Positions 18,524 through 26,296 of a stretch of DNA of 64,000 bases are shown piece after piece. Below the pieces are notes generated by a model, which had not been told where the DNA came from, did not search any database, and saw nothing but the letters and a program-made list of their open reading frames with translations. Source of the DNA: Cetobacterium ceti (GTDB lineage: Bacteria > Fusobacteriota > Fusobacteriia > Fusobacteriales > Fusobacteriaceae); assembly GCF_900167275.1 (NCBI RefSeq), contig NZ_FUWX01000012.1, forward strand, positions 1-64,000, in the 5' to 3' direction. Within the stretch, counting starts at the first letter, position 1. The number at the start of each line of letters is the position of its first letter. A program made the position numbers and the translations under genes.

Positions 18524-18943
18524 CTATTTATCATCAATTTTTTGAAATCTTTCCATTTTTCCATCTTCAGGTTTCCCATGGTGATTTAAAATAAGAAAGC
18601 TTAATTCTCTATTAATAGGAGCTATTTTTTTCGCTCCCTCCTCTGGATGTTTTTCTAAAACCTTATCTCCTATTAAAACTTTTTTAACTCTTCTTAAAAG
18701 AGTTACTTTTCCCTTACCACAATCGTGTAAAAGACCAAGTTTTAAATATAAAATATCATTTTTTAAAATATCATCCTTTAAAATTTTTTTATATACTCCT
18801 AAAGAGTGTATTTTATCATAGTCACTCATTTTATCAAAGTATATAAATTCCCTAGAGGATAAAATTTCTTTTACTATTTCATCATTTTCATTATTATATT
18901 TAGAAAAAAGGCAGGTTAAACCCTGCTTAATTCTTGAGAACAT
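18524..18943 (-). CDS. HD-domain phosphohydrolase
   Basis: The 139-residue protein shows the metal-binding HD pattern: HSLGVY, LLHDCGKGKV, HPEEGAKKI and LILNHHGKPEDG. HD proteins hydrolyse phosphomonoesters or phosphodiesters of nucleotides; the substrate is not recognisable. The N-terminal ~25 residues are basic and contain a Cys. The stop is 11 nt before the radical SAM start and its own start is 1 nt after the TruA-like stop, so the three are one transcript. Confidence 0.82.
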   Translation of the reverse strand: MFSRIKQGLTCLFSKYNNENDEIVKEILSSREFIYFDKMSDYDKIHSLGVYKKILKDDILKNDILYLKLGLLHDCGKGKVTLLRRVKKVLIGDKVLEKHPEEGAKKIAPINRELSFLILNHHGKPEDGKMERFQKIDDK

Positions 18944-18944
18944 A

Positions 18945-19799
18945 CTAAATCTCCTTTATTAATATGTTTCCATATTTCTTTCTAAGTACCTTAATATTCT
19001 TACCATTTTTTCCTATTAAAGTTCCCTTATCTTCCTTTTTCACATAGAAAATATACATTTTTTTATTTCTAGTAGCCTCTATTTTAACTACATTTTCTTC
19101 ACCTATATTCTCTACAGTTTCTATTATATTTTCTCCAAGTTCATCCTTTAAATATATTTTTTCTAAAGTAAGATATTTTCCAGGAAGTGGTTCATAGGAA
19201 TCTGTCAATATATAAGCCGATGTTATTCTTACTTGCTTTGGCATAAAAGAATCCCCTAAAAATCTAAGTCTTCCATTTTCATAGGTAATTTTCACTGTTC
19301 TAATATGCTCTTTTAACTCTAGACCTTTTTTATCAGTGAATCTACTTACATCATATGTTCCACTTAATTCCTCGGTTAATTTTATGATTTCCTCTTCACT
19401 TCTAGTTATTCTCTTTTTCTTATAGGCATATACATATTCTCTAGCACTTATCATTTCTGGAAAACTTAAATTTGGAAGAGTTTTCAAAACCTTTTTTATA
19501 AAGATTTTACCCTTCATCTCTTCATTGAATTTATCTATAAATTCCTTAAAATCTCCATTGTAATTACTACTTACATATAATATATTATCTTCTCCATTTA
19601 CTTTGGCATCAGTTCTTCCACCCTGTTGCACTCCCTTAGCCCAAGTAAATCCTAAAGAATTCATAACTCTTCTAAACTCACCTTTTACTGTGATTTTTCC
19701 ACCTATTTCATCAAAGGCTTGAAATTTATCTCCCCTATATGAAATATAAAACATATATCCCCATTTACTACTTTTTTCTAAAATTCTTAAATCTATCAT
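18945..19799 (-). CDS. TruA-like pseudouridine synthase with C-terminal KH domain
   Basis: Residues ~15-215 resemble TruA: FYISYRGDKFQAFDE matches the TruA N-terminal strand, and GGRTDAKVNGEDNILYVSS is the active-site motif with the catalytic Asp kept but DAKV instead of the usual DAGV. Residues ~235-284 end in DKGTLIGKNGKNIKVLRKK, a KH-domain GxxG loop, which ordinary TruA lacks. The expected reaction is uridine isomerisation in tRNA or another RNA, with the KH domain adding RNA contacts; the target is unknown. Its stop codon is 2 nt from the HD gene and its start overlaps the tdk stop. Confidence 0.78.
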   Translation of the reverse strand: MIDLRILEKSSKWGYMFYISYRGDKFQAFDEIGGKITVKGEFRRVMNSLGFTWAKGVQQGGRTDAKVNGEDNILYVSSNYNGDFKEFIDKFNEEMKGKIFIKKVLKTLPNLSFPEMISAREYVYAYKKKRITRSEEEIIKLTEELSGTYDVSRFTDKKGLELKEHIRTVKITYENGRLRFLGDSFMPKQVRITSAYILTDSYEPLPGKYLTLEKIYLKDELGENIIETVENIGEENVVKIEATRNKKMYIFYVKKEDKGTLIGKNGKNIKVLRKKYGNILIKEI

Positions 19800-20401
19800 T
19801 ATTTTTTATCCCTATATTTCACAACATGACATTTTCTACATCTTGCTTCATAGGCCTCACTAGCTCCAACTAAAACTATTGGATCATCTGAAAATGCAGG
19901 TTCTCCATTTACAAGTCTTTGAGTTCTTGAGGCTGGATTTCCACACACAGCACATATGGCATTGAATTTATCCACATATTCAGCCTTAGCCATTAAAGTA
20001 TCCATAGGCTTAAATGGATCTCCTTTAAAGTCTTGATCTAATCCTGCTACAATAACTCTTTTTCCCATATCTGCAAGTTTCTCACAGAACTGAACAACCT
20101 CTTCCCCGAAAAATTGCACCTCATCTATTCCTACAATTTTTACATCCTTATATTTTTCTAAAAACTCTTTTTCCATCTCTTCTACCGATGATACAGGAAC
20201 GGCCTCTATAAATAGTTGACTATGAGAAGCAACCTTTGTATTGTCGTATCTTTTATCACTTGCGTGTTTAAATACAACTAACTCTTGATTAGCATATTTA
20301 GCTCTCCTAAGTCTTCTAATTAACTCTTCACTTTTACCTGAAAACATACTTCCAGTTACTACTTCTATCCAACCCATTCCCTCTGTTAATAATAAATGCA
20401 T
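19799..20401 (-). CDS. tdk: Thymidine kinase, type II
   Basis: The kinase salvages thymidine. It has the P-loop [18 protein letters not shown], the DEVQFF catalytic region and the zinc Cys pairs CAVCG and CRKCH. About 200 residues. The ATG at 20401 is preferred over 20419 because AAGGAGTACCGTTC precedes it; a GlyTrp-proximal ATG a few codons later (at MGWIEVV) is also conceivable. The stop overlaps the start of the TruA-like gene. Confidence 0.95.
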   Translation of the reverse strand: MHLLLTEGMGWIEVVTGSMFSGKSEELIRRLRRAKYANQELVVFKHASDKRYDNTKVASHSQLFIEAVPVSSVEEMEKEFLEKYKDVKIVGIDEVQFFGEEVVQFCEKLADMGKRVIVAGLDQDFKGDPFKPMDTLMAKAEYVDKFNAICAVCGNPASRTQRLVNGEPAFSDDPIVLVGASEAYEARCRKCHVVKYRDKK

Positions 20402-20479
20402 GAACGGTACTCCTTCCATTTTTTAAACTTTATCAATGGTTTTTATTATATCATAATTTTCACTGTAACTCAATTTCTT

Positions 20480-21334
20480 CTATTGAAGCCATTCTCTTTT
20501 TACAGTTCTTCCATTTTTATAATTTACTTCTTTTTCTAGCTCTCCATTTTTAAGATATCTTTTCCAAGAACCTATTCTTCTATAATTTTTATATTGTCCC
20601 TTTTCTCTTAATTGTCCATTAGACCAGTAGCTTACCCATGTTCCAGTTCCATTTACAATAGCTTCCTTATCTATTATATTTCCCTGTTCACTATACCATA
20701 CAATAGGTCCATTAACCTTTCCATCTACATAGGTTATTTCTGACCTTATTTTTCCATTACTTAAATGATATGTCTTTTGAATTCCATTTAATTTATTATC
20801 CTTATATGGTTCAATTAACCCAATCTCTCCCTTTTCACCATACCAAATTTTTTCTCCATTTAACTCTCCATTTACATAGTCTTCACTATAAACCCTATGT
20901 AAACCAATAAAAGAAACAAATGTCCCTGTGAAAGGCTCTTTACTTCCTCTTAAATATACTAATTTATCCTTACCTTGTATCTTATCTACAATATCTTGTT
21001 CCTTAGCATTTTTTAATACTTTTTCAGCTATAATATGCTCATCATCTATTTGTTTAGGTGTCATTATATTCTCTGGTTGGGCAGTTTTTTCTTCTACTAT
21101 TGTATCTGACCCCTCATTTTTATCCACTTGTATTTCTGGCTCTACCTGTATTTTTGGTTCTCTTTGATCATTATTCATTACTTTTATAACCGCATCTACA
21201 AAATTATTATCTATTCCTTGGGCAGCCTTTTCTTCCTTTATAGGCTCCTTTTTAATCTCATTTGTAAGTTGTAAATTTTCACAACTACTCATTAACAACC
21301 CTAATCCTAAGAAAAATAATATCTTCTTTTCCAC
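20480..21334 (-). CDS. Lipoprotein with YwqK/MORN-type repeats
   Basis: The product (284 residues) starts with a lipoprotein signal, LFFLGLGLLMSSCENLQ, with the lipobox before Cys. A Glu/Lys-rich linker follows, and from residue ~125 on come repeated G-x-x-x-x-Y...NGK...YV(D/N)G units of the kind found in YwqK (antitoxin-like) MORN-variant proteins, common in fusobacteria. The repeats form beta-hairpins; the role is not known. The start is a GTG with AAAGGAGATATT before it. It is not adjacent to any recognisable toxin gene, so I do not call it an antitoxin. Confidence 0.8.
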   Translation of the reverse strand: MEKKILFFLGLGLLMSSCENLQLTNEIKKEPIKEEKAAQGIDNNFVDAVIKVMNNDQREPKIQVEPEIQVDKNEGSDTIVEEKTAQPENIMTPKQIDDEHIIAEKVLKNAKEQDIVDKIQGKDKLVYLRGSKEPFTGTFVSFIGLHRVYSEDYVNGELNGEKIWYGEKGEIGLIEPYKDNKLNGIQKTYHLSNGKIRSEITYVDGKVNGPIVWYSEQGNIIDKEAIVNGTGTWVSYWSNGQLREKGQYKNYRRIGSWKRYLKNGELEKEVNYKNGRTVKREWLQ

Positions 21335-21388
21335 AATATCTCCTTTGTAAAACTTTATTAGAATTTCCTTGAAAATTATACCATAAAA

Positions 21389-21419
21389 AGAAAAAACCAG
21401 TCAATTGACTGGCCTTTTT
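21389..21419 (-). terminator. Intrinsic terminator of guaB
   Basis: The palindrome CCAGTCAATTGACTGG with flanking A and T runs, four bases after the guaB stop. Confidence 0.9.
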
Positions 21420-21422
21420 CTA

Positions 21423-22880
21423 CTACTTAGAATAGTTAGGTGCTTCCTTTGTAATTGTTATATCATGAGGATGGCTCTCTTTTAAACCAGCTCCAGTTAT
21501 TTTTACAAATTTAGCTTTTTCTTTTAATTCATCTATTGTTCCAGTTCCACAATATCCCATTCCTGCTCTAATTCCACCACATAATTGGAATATTACATCC
21601 TTTAAATCTCCCTTAAATGCCACTCTTCCTTCAATTCCCTCAGGAACAAGTTTCTTAGCATCATTTTGGAAATATCTATCCTTAGATCCTCTTTTCATAG
21701 CTGCCATAGAACCCATACCTACATATATTTTATATTTTCTTCCTTCATATATAAGTTCTTCTCCAGGAGCCTCTGTAGTTCCTGCTAAAAGTCCACCTAA
21801 CATAACACAATCTGCTCCTGCAGCTAGGGCTTTTACCACATCTCCAGATAACTTTATTCCTCCGTCAGCAATTACTCCAATTCCTCTTGACTTACACACT
21901 TCATATACGTCATTAACTGCTGATAATTGAGGCACTCCTACCCCTGCAACTACTCTTGTTGTACAAATAGAACCAGGTCCTACTCCAACTTTAACTGCAT
22001 TTACCCCTGCATCAATTAAATCTAAAGCTGCTTCAGCTGTTACTATATTTCCACCGATTATATTAAGTGTTGGATATTTTTCTCTAATACTTTTAATAGT
22101 TTTTAAAACTCCAACTGAATGTCCATGGGCAGAGTCCACTGTGATTATATCCACACCTGCATGAACTAAAGCATCTACTCTATCCAATGTATCTGCTCCT
22201 ACTCCTACTGCTCCTCCTACTCTTAATCTTCCATGTTCATCTTTACATGCATTAGGATATTCAACCATATTGTCTATATCCTTAATAGTAATAAGTCCCT
22301 TTAAATGTCCACACTCATCAACTATTGGTAATTTTTCAATTCTATTGTGTAGTAATATATCCTTTGCTATTTCAAGAGTTGTCCCCACAGGAGCAGTTAT
22401 TAAATGTTCCTTTGTCATAACATCTCTTACTAATTCATCCATATCACTACGATATTTTAAATCTCTATTAGTTATGATTCCAACTAAAGTTCCATCATCC
22501 TCTATAACAGGAAGTCCTGATATTTTATATCTTTTCATTATTTCCTCAGCCTGTCCCACTGTGGATTCCTTAGTTAAAGTCACAGGATTTTTTATCATTC
22601 CACTTTCATTTCTTTTTACCCTATCAACCTCGGCAGCTTGATCCTCTATACTCATATTCTTATGAATAAAACCAATTCCACCCTGTCTTGCTATGGCTAT
22701 AGCTAAATCTCCCTCAGTAACAGTATCCATTGCCGCACTTAGAATAGGTACATTAAGTACTATATCCTTTGTTAAATTAGCCTTTAAACTAACCTCATGT
22801 GGTAGTACCTCTGATCTTGCTGGTACTAATAATACATCATCAAATGTTATTGCTTCCTTGATTATCTTACCGTTCATCAT
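21423..22880 (-). CDS. guaB: IMP dehydrogenase
   Basis: GuaB oxidises IMP to XMP, the committed step to GTP. It has [12 protein letters not shown] at the N-terminus, two CBS domains (residues ~95-205, e.g. [19 protein letters not shown]), and the active-site loop [20 protein letters not shown] with the catalytic Cys; the flap region [17 protein letters not shown] follows. Length 485. The start is one of two adjacent ATG codons. There is no recognisable riboswitch upstream. Confidence 0.97.
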   Translation of the reverse strand: MMNGKIIKEAITFDDVLLVPARSEVLPHEVSLKANLTKDIVLNVPILSAAMDTVTEGDLAIAIARQGGIGFIHKNMSIEDQAAEVDRVKRNESGMIKNPVTLTKESTVGQAEEIMKRYKISGLPVIEDDGTLVGIITNRDLKYRSDMDELVRDVMTKEHLITAPVGTTLEIAKDILLHNRIEKLPIVDECGHLKGLITIKDIDNMVEYPNACKDEHGRLRVGGAVGVGADTLDRVDALVHAGVDIITVDSAHGHSVGVLKTIKSIREKYPTLNIIGGNIVTAEAALDLIDAGVNAVKVGVGPGSICTTRVVAGVGVPQLSAVNDVYEVCKSRGIGVIADGGIKLSGDVVKALAAGADCVMLGGLLAGTTEAPGEELIYEGRKYKIYVGMGSMAAMKRGSKDRYFQNDAKKLVPEGIEGRVAFKGDLKDVIFQLCGGIRAGMGYCGTGTIDELKEKAKFVKITGAGLKESHPHDITITKEAPNYSK

Positions 22881-22922
22881 TTTTTCCTATCCTCTCCTTC
22901 GTAAAATACTGTAATTTGAACA

Positions 22923-22955
22923 AAACCCACGCCTGAAATAGACGCGGGTTTTTTA
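22923..22955 (-). terminator. Hairpin between mscS and guaB
   Basis: On the minus strand AACCCGCGTC pairs with GGCGTGGGTT (two G-U pairs), followed by TTTTGTT. The G-U pairs mean it folds well only on this strand, so it is either the mscS terminator or part of the guaB leader. Confidence 0.7.
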
Positions 22956-22995
22956 TTAATTTTTGCTATTATAGCACAAGACAATATCATTGTCA

Positions 22996-23814
22996 TTATT
23001 TTTTGTTATAAATATCAATTTTTTGATATGGAATCTCAATATGATTTTCATCAAAGACTCTTTTTACCTCAGACATACATTCAAAATATACATCCCAATA
23101 ATCTTCTTTTTTAACCCAAGCTCTAAATACATAATCAATAGAACTAGCACTATGTTTAATTAACTTAATCATATTAGCGTGGTCATGTAAAATTTTAGGA
23201 TTACTATCCATTATTTCCTGTAAAACTTTTTCAGCTTTTCCCTTTGGTGTATCATAGGCAACTGAGAATATTAAATCTACTCTTCTTTCACTATTAGTTG
23301 AGAAGTTTATAATTGCATTATTTGCCAATTGTCCATTGGGAACTATTATTCTTTTATTATCCACACTATTTAAAGTTGTATATAGAATGTGAATCTCATC
23401 AACTGTTCCCTCTATTCCACCATTATTTGAAATATAATCTCCCTTTTTAAATTGTTTAAAAAATAGAATTAAAACTCCTCCAGCTAAGTTTGCTAAACTT
23501 CCCTGTAAAGCTAAACCTACTGCGATACCTGCAGTACCTAATACTGTTACTAGGGATGTTGCTTGAATTCCTATTGTACTAACAACTAAAAATAAATAAA
23601 TAATATAAACTATAGTTTTAGTTAAAGAAATTGTAAAGGTTTCTAGTAAAGGTTCTACCTTATTTTTTCTTAAAGCCACCCTTGTAACCCTTAATACTCC
23701 ATTTAAAACTGGTTTTGCAAAGGTAAAAATAATACCTAATACCACAATTCTTATGGCTATTCCTGGCAAAGCTTGAACAAAACTATCCTTTGCCGATGTT
23801 AAAAAATCTACCAT
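22996..23814 (-). CDS. mscS: Small-conductance mechanosensitive channel (MscS family)
   Basis: The 272-residue inner-membrane protein has three N-terminal hydrophobic segments, the glycine/alanine-rich pore helix VLGTAGIAVGLALQGSLANLAGGVLILFFKQFKKGD in pattern, and the MscS beta domain with VDEIHILYTTLNSVDNKRI and VPNGQLANNAIINFS. It opens on osmotic downshock. Size and domain order match E. coli MscS. A promoter with a perfect -10 lies 45 nt upstream. Confidence 0.94.
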   Translation of the reverse strand: MVDFLTSAKDSFVQALPGIAIRIVVLGIIFTFAKPVLNGVLRVTRVALRKNKVEPLLETFTISLTKTIVYIIYLFLVVSTIGIQATSLVTVLGTAGIAVGLALQGSLANLAGGVLILFFKQFKKGDYISNNGGIEGTVDEIHILYTTLNSVDNKRIIVPNGQLANNAIINFSTNSERRVDLIFSVAYDTPKGKAEKVLQEIMDSNPKILHDHANMIKLIKHSASSIDYVFRAWVKKEDYWDVYFECMSEVKRVFDENHIEIPYQKIDIYNKK

Positions 23815-23859
23815 CTCTTACTCTTCTCCTTCTAAACAAATTATTATTCTGTATTTGTT

Positions 23860-23888
23860 ATTATATTATTTTTGTAAATTATTTACAA
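23860..23888 (-). promoter_or_regulatory. mscS promoter overlapping a 17-nt palindrome
   Basis: On the minus strand -35 TTGTAA (23888-23883), 17 nt, -10 TATAAT (23865-23860). The palindrome TTGTAAATTATTTACAA (23872-23888) covers the -35 and part of the spacer, so a repressor bound there would block mscS; it lies ~50 nt upstream of the cstA promoter region. The arms resemble, but do not match, Rex-type operators. Confidence 0.6.
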
Positions 23889-23937
23889 TGATTTATTTTC
23901 AATTTAAAAGTGACCATTTTTTTTACTATTTGTACCA

Positions 23938-23973
23938 TTGACATTTTCTTTTTACAGGTATAAGATGTATAAT
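23938..23973 (+). promoter_or_regulatory. Probable cstA promoter region
   Basis: TTGACA (23938-23943) is followed by TATAAG at 23959 (15-nt spacer) and TATAAT at 23968. The spacing to each is off the ideal 17, so the exact -10 is uncertain. Confidence 0.45.
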
Positions 23974-24013
23974 GATTTATTTAATATATAATTTAACATA
24001 GGAGGATTTTTAT

Positions 24014-25411
24014 ATGTATAGTTTTTTATTATCCATGGTAGCCTTACTTGTAGGTTATTTTGTTTATGGAAAAATCGTTGACCGTATTTTCGGTTCAAAG
24101 GAAGATGCAGTTACTCCTGCAAAAAGATTAAGTGATGGAGTAGACTATATTGAACTTGATTGGAAAAAGGCCTTTTTAATTCAGTTTTTAAATATTGCTG
24201 GTACAGGGCCAATATTTGGAGCTGTTGCTGGAGCCATGTGGGGACCTGTGGCATTTTTATGGATTGTATTTGGATGTATATTTGCTGGAGCCGTTCATGA
24301 CTTTTTAATCGGAATGATGTCCTTAAGAGACGACGGAGCAACTATTGCTGAGATTGTAGGGAAGTATCTTGGAAACAATGCTAGAACATTTATGAGGTTT
24401 TTCTCTGTTATCTTACTACTTTTAGTTGGAGTTGTTTTTATAATGAGTCCTGCAGATATTTTAAATAGTATGACTGGAGTAAATAAATTTATTTTAATTG
24501 GTATTATAATTATTTATTACTTACTTGCTACTATTTTACCTGTAGATAAGGTTATTGGTAAAATTTATCCAATTTTCGGAGCTTGTTTACTTATAATGGC
24601 CGCTGGTATTGCAATTGGTATTACAGTTGGAGATTATCATATTCCTGAAGTTGCCTTTGTTAATATGCACCCTGATAAAACTCCTATTTTCCCTTATTTA
24701 TTTATATCTATTGCCTGTGGAGCAATCAGTGGTTTCCATGCTACTCAATCTCCTATGATGGCTAGATGTTTAAAAAATGAAAAAGAGGGTAGAAGAGTAT
24801 TCTACGGTTCTATGATAGCTGAAGGTTTTGTTGCTCTTATTTGGGCTGCTGCTGCTATGAGTTTCTTTGGTGGAACTGAAGGGTTAAAAGCTGCTGGAAC
24901 ACCTGGAGTTGTTGTTTCTGTAATTTCAAATACTTTATTAGGTAAATTCGGTGGAGTTTTAGCTATTTTAGGAGTTGTTGCTTGTCCAATAACTAGTGGA
25001 GATACAGCATTTAGAAGTGCTAGAATGGCCATTGCAGATGCTTGTAAATTTGAACAAAAACCTATTAAAAATAGATTTATAATTGCTATTCCTTTATTTG
25101 CTGTGGGAATTGCTTTATGTTTCATTGATTTTACAATTATTTGGAGATATTTTGCTTGGTCTAACCAAACTATGGCAACTTTTGCTCTTTGGGCCGCTGC
25201 TAAATATTTAGCTAAAGAGGGTAAAAACTTCTGGATTGCAGCTATTCCTGGAACATTTATGACAGTTGTAGTAACTTCATATATTATAATTGCTAAGGAA
25301 GGATTAAATTTAGGAATGAATATTGGAGTTCCTGTAGGATTAGTTGTTGCAGCAATTTGTTTCTTTACTTTCTTAAAATCAATTAAGAAAAATCAAATAG
25401 CAACTGCTTAA
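24014..25411 (+). CDS. cstA: CstA-family carbon starvation/pyruvate or peptide transporter
   Basis: The 465-residue protein has ~13 hydrophobic segments and CstA landmarks: the N-terminal FQFLNIAGTGPIFGAVAGAMWGP pattern, AIVHDF-like AGAVHDFLIGMMSLRDDGATI, SGFHATQSPMMARC and CPITSGDTAFRSARM. It is shorter than E. coli CstA (about 700) but of the length seen in Gram-positive and fusobacterial relatives. CstA proteins import pyruvate or peptides. A strong AGGAGGA site precedes the ATG. Single-gene unit. Confidence 0.92.
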   Translation: MYSFLLSMVALLVGYFVYGKIVDRIFGSKEDAVTPAKRLSDGVDYIELDWKKAFLIQFLNIAGTGPIFGAVAGAMWGPVAFLWIVFGCIFAGAVHDFLIGMMSLRDDGATIAEIVGKYLGNNARTFMRFFSVILLLLVGVVFIMSPADILNSMTGVNKFILIGIIIIYYLLATILPVDKVIGKIYPIFGACLLIMAAGIAIGITVGDYHIPEVAFVNMHPDKTPIFPYLFISIACGAISGFHATQSPMMARCLKNEKEGRRVFYGSMIAEGFVALIWAAAAMSFFGGTEGLKAAGTPGVVVSVISNTLLGKFGGVLAILGVVACPITSGDTAFRSARMAIADACKFEQKPIKNRFIIAIPLFAVGIALCFIDFTIIWRYFAWSNQTMATFALWAAAKYLAKEGKNFWIAAIPGTFMTVVVTSYIIIAKEGLNLGMNIGVPVGLVVAAICFFTFLKSIKKNQIATA

Positions 25412-25429
25412 TAGATATCACATAAAATA

Positions 25430-25458
25430 GAAAATGGAGGAAATCCTCCATTTTTTTT
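25430..25458 (+). terminator. Intrinsic terminator of cstA
   Basis: AAAATGGAGGA pairs with TCCTCCATTTT, followed by a T-run, 20 nt after the cstA stop. Confidence 0.9.
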
Positions 25459-25470
25459 ATTTTATAGTAT

Positions 25471-25497
25471 AAAAAAAAAGACACACCTAAGTGTGTC
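25471..25497 (-). terminator. Terminator of the Glu-Val tRNA unit
   Basis: On the minus strand GACACAC pairs with GTGTGTC over a TTAG loop, followed by nine T residues. It is almost identical to the terminator at 26104-26132. Confidence 0.9.
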
Positions 25498-25510
25498 AGT
25501 AAGTTCAAAA

Positions 25511-25586
25511 TGGTGGAAACAACAGGACTTGAACCTGTGACCCCCTGCTTGTAAGGCAGGTGCTCTCCCAACTGAGCTATGCTTCC
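25511..25586 (-). tRNA. tRNA-Val (anticodon TAC)
   Basis: Acceptor GGAAGCA pairs with TGTTTCC (one G-U); anticodon TAC in the loop CTTACAAG; T-loop TTCAAGT; CCA encoded. Confidence 0.94.
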
Positions 25587-25590
25587 AAAA

Positions 25591-25665
25591 TGGTACCCCG
25601 TAGGGGAATCGAACCCCTGTTTATAGAGTGAAAATCTATTGTCCTTACCACTGAACGAACGGGGC
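25591..25665 (-). tRNA. tRNA-Glu (anticodon TTC), copy 2
   Basis: Identical over the whole gene, including CCA, to the copy at 857-931. It precedes tRNA-Val on the minus strand. Confidence 0.95.
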
Positions 25666-25722
25666 GTTTCATCAACGCTCAATAAGTTTACCATTTTTTC
25701 AATTTGATGTCAATAAAAAAGT

Positions 25723-26082
25723 TTATTTATTAAAAAAATTTTTCCAATTGTCCTCTTTAAACCCTATAAGAACACCATTTTCTCCAATAATTAAAGGTCT
25801 TTTTATTAACATTCCATTGGAACCTAATATTTCTAGAAGTTCCTCTTCTTTATTTTCAGCTACTTTTTCCTTTAAATTCATCTCTCTATACAACACTCCA
25901 CTGGTGTTAAAAAATTTCTTTAAAGGCTCTCCGCTTTTTTTCCAATACTCTTTTATTTCTTTAGAATTGGGATTATTTTTAACTATATCCCTATCTTCAA
26001 AATCAATTTTATTTTCTATTAACCACTTTTTAGCCTTTTGACATGTAGAACATTTAGGATATTCTATAAATAATACTTTCAT
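25723..26082 (-). CDS. ArsC/Spx-family thioredoxin-fold protein
   Basis: The 119-residue protein begins LFIEYPKCSTCQKAKKWLIEN with a CxxC at the start of a thioredoxin fold, and has LIKRPLIIGENGVLIGF, the conserved RP(L/I) segment of ArsC/Spx/YffB proteins. It could be an arsenate-reductase-like enzyme or an Spx-type regulator; the CSTC pair is compatible with both. No arsenic gene is adjacent. A GGAGGTCG site precedes the ATG. Confidence 0.83.
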   Translation of the reverse strand: MKVLFIEYPKCSTCQKAKKWLIENKIDFEDRDIVKNNPNSKEIKEYWKKSGEPLKKFFNTSGVLYREMNLKEKVAENKEEELLEILGSNGMLIKRPLIIGENGVLIGFKEDNWKNFFNK

Positions 26083-26103
26083 AAAACGACCTCCTTAAAT
26101 GGA

Positions 26104-26132
26104 TAAAAAAAAAGACACACCTCAGTGCGTCA
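26104..26132 (-). terminator. Terminator of the initiator tRNA gene
   Basis: On the minus strand GACGCAC pairs with GTGTGTC (one G-U), followed by nine T residues. Confidence 0.88.
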
Positions 26133-26143
26133 TTAAATTCATT

Positions 26144-26219
26144 TGGTGGCGGGGGCTGGATTCGAACCAACGACCTTCGGGTTATGAGCCCGACGAGCTG
26201 CCAGCTGCTCTACCCCGCG
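26144..26219 (-). tRNA. Initiator tRNA-Met (anticodon CAT)
   Basis: The anticodon stem carries the three G-C pairs of initiators (GGGCTCATAACCC). The acceptor begins CGCGGGG; position 1 C faces position 72 C, an unpaired end as required of initiators, though the mismatch in E. coli is C-A. CCA is encoded. Confidence 0.93.
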
Positions 26220-26296
26220 ACTTGTTTGTTTCCTGTAAGCTCTCTTGCTTACTCATATATAGTACCAAATATTTAAAACTTTGTCAACAAGTTTTT

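Noticed and set aside
20480-21334. Antitoxin of a toxin-antitoxin pair
   Set aside because: The YwqK-like label suggests it, but the protein is a lipoprotein and no toxin-like gene is adjacent.
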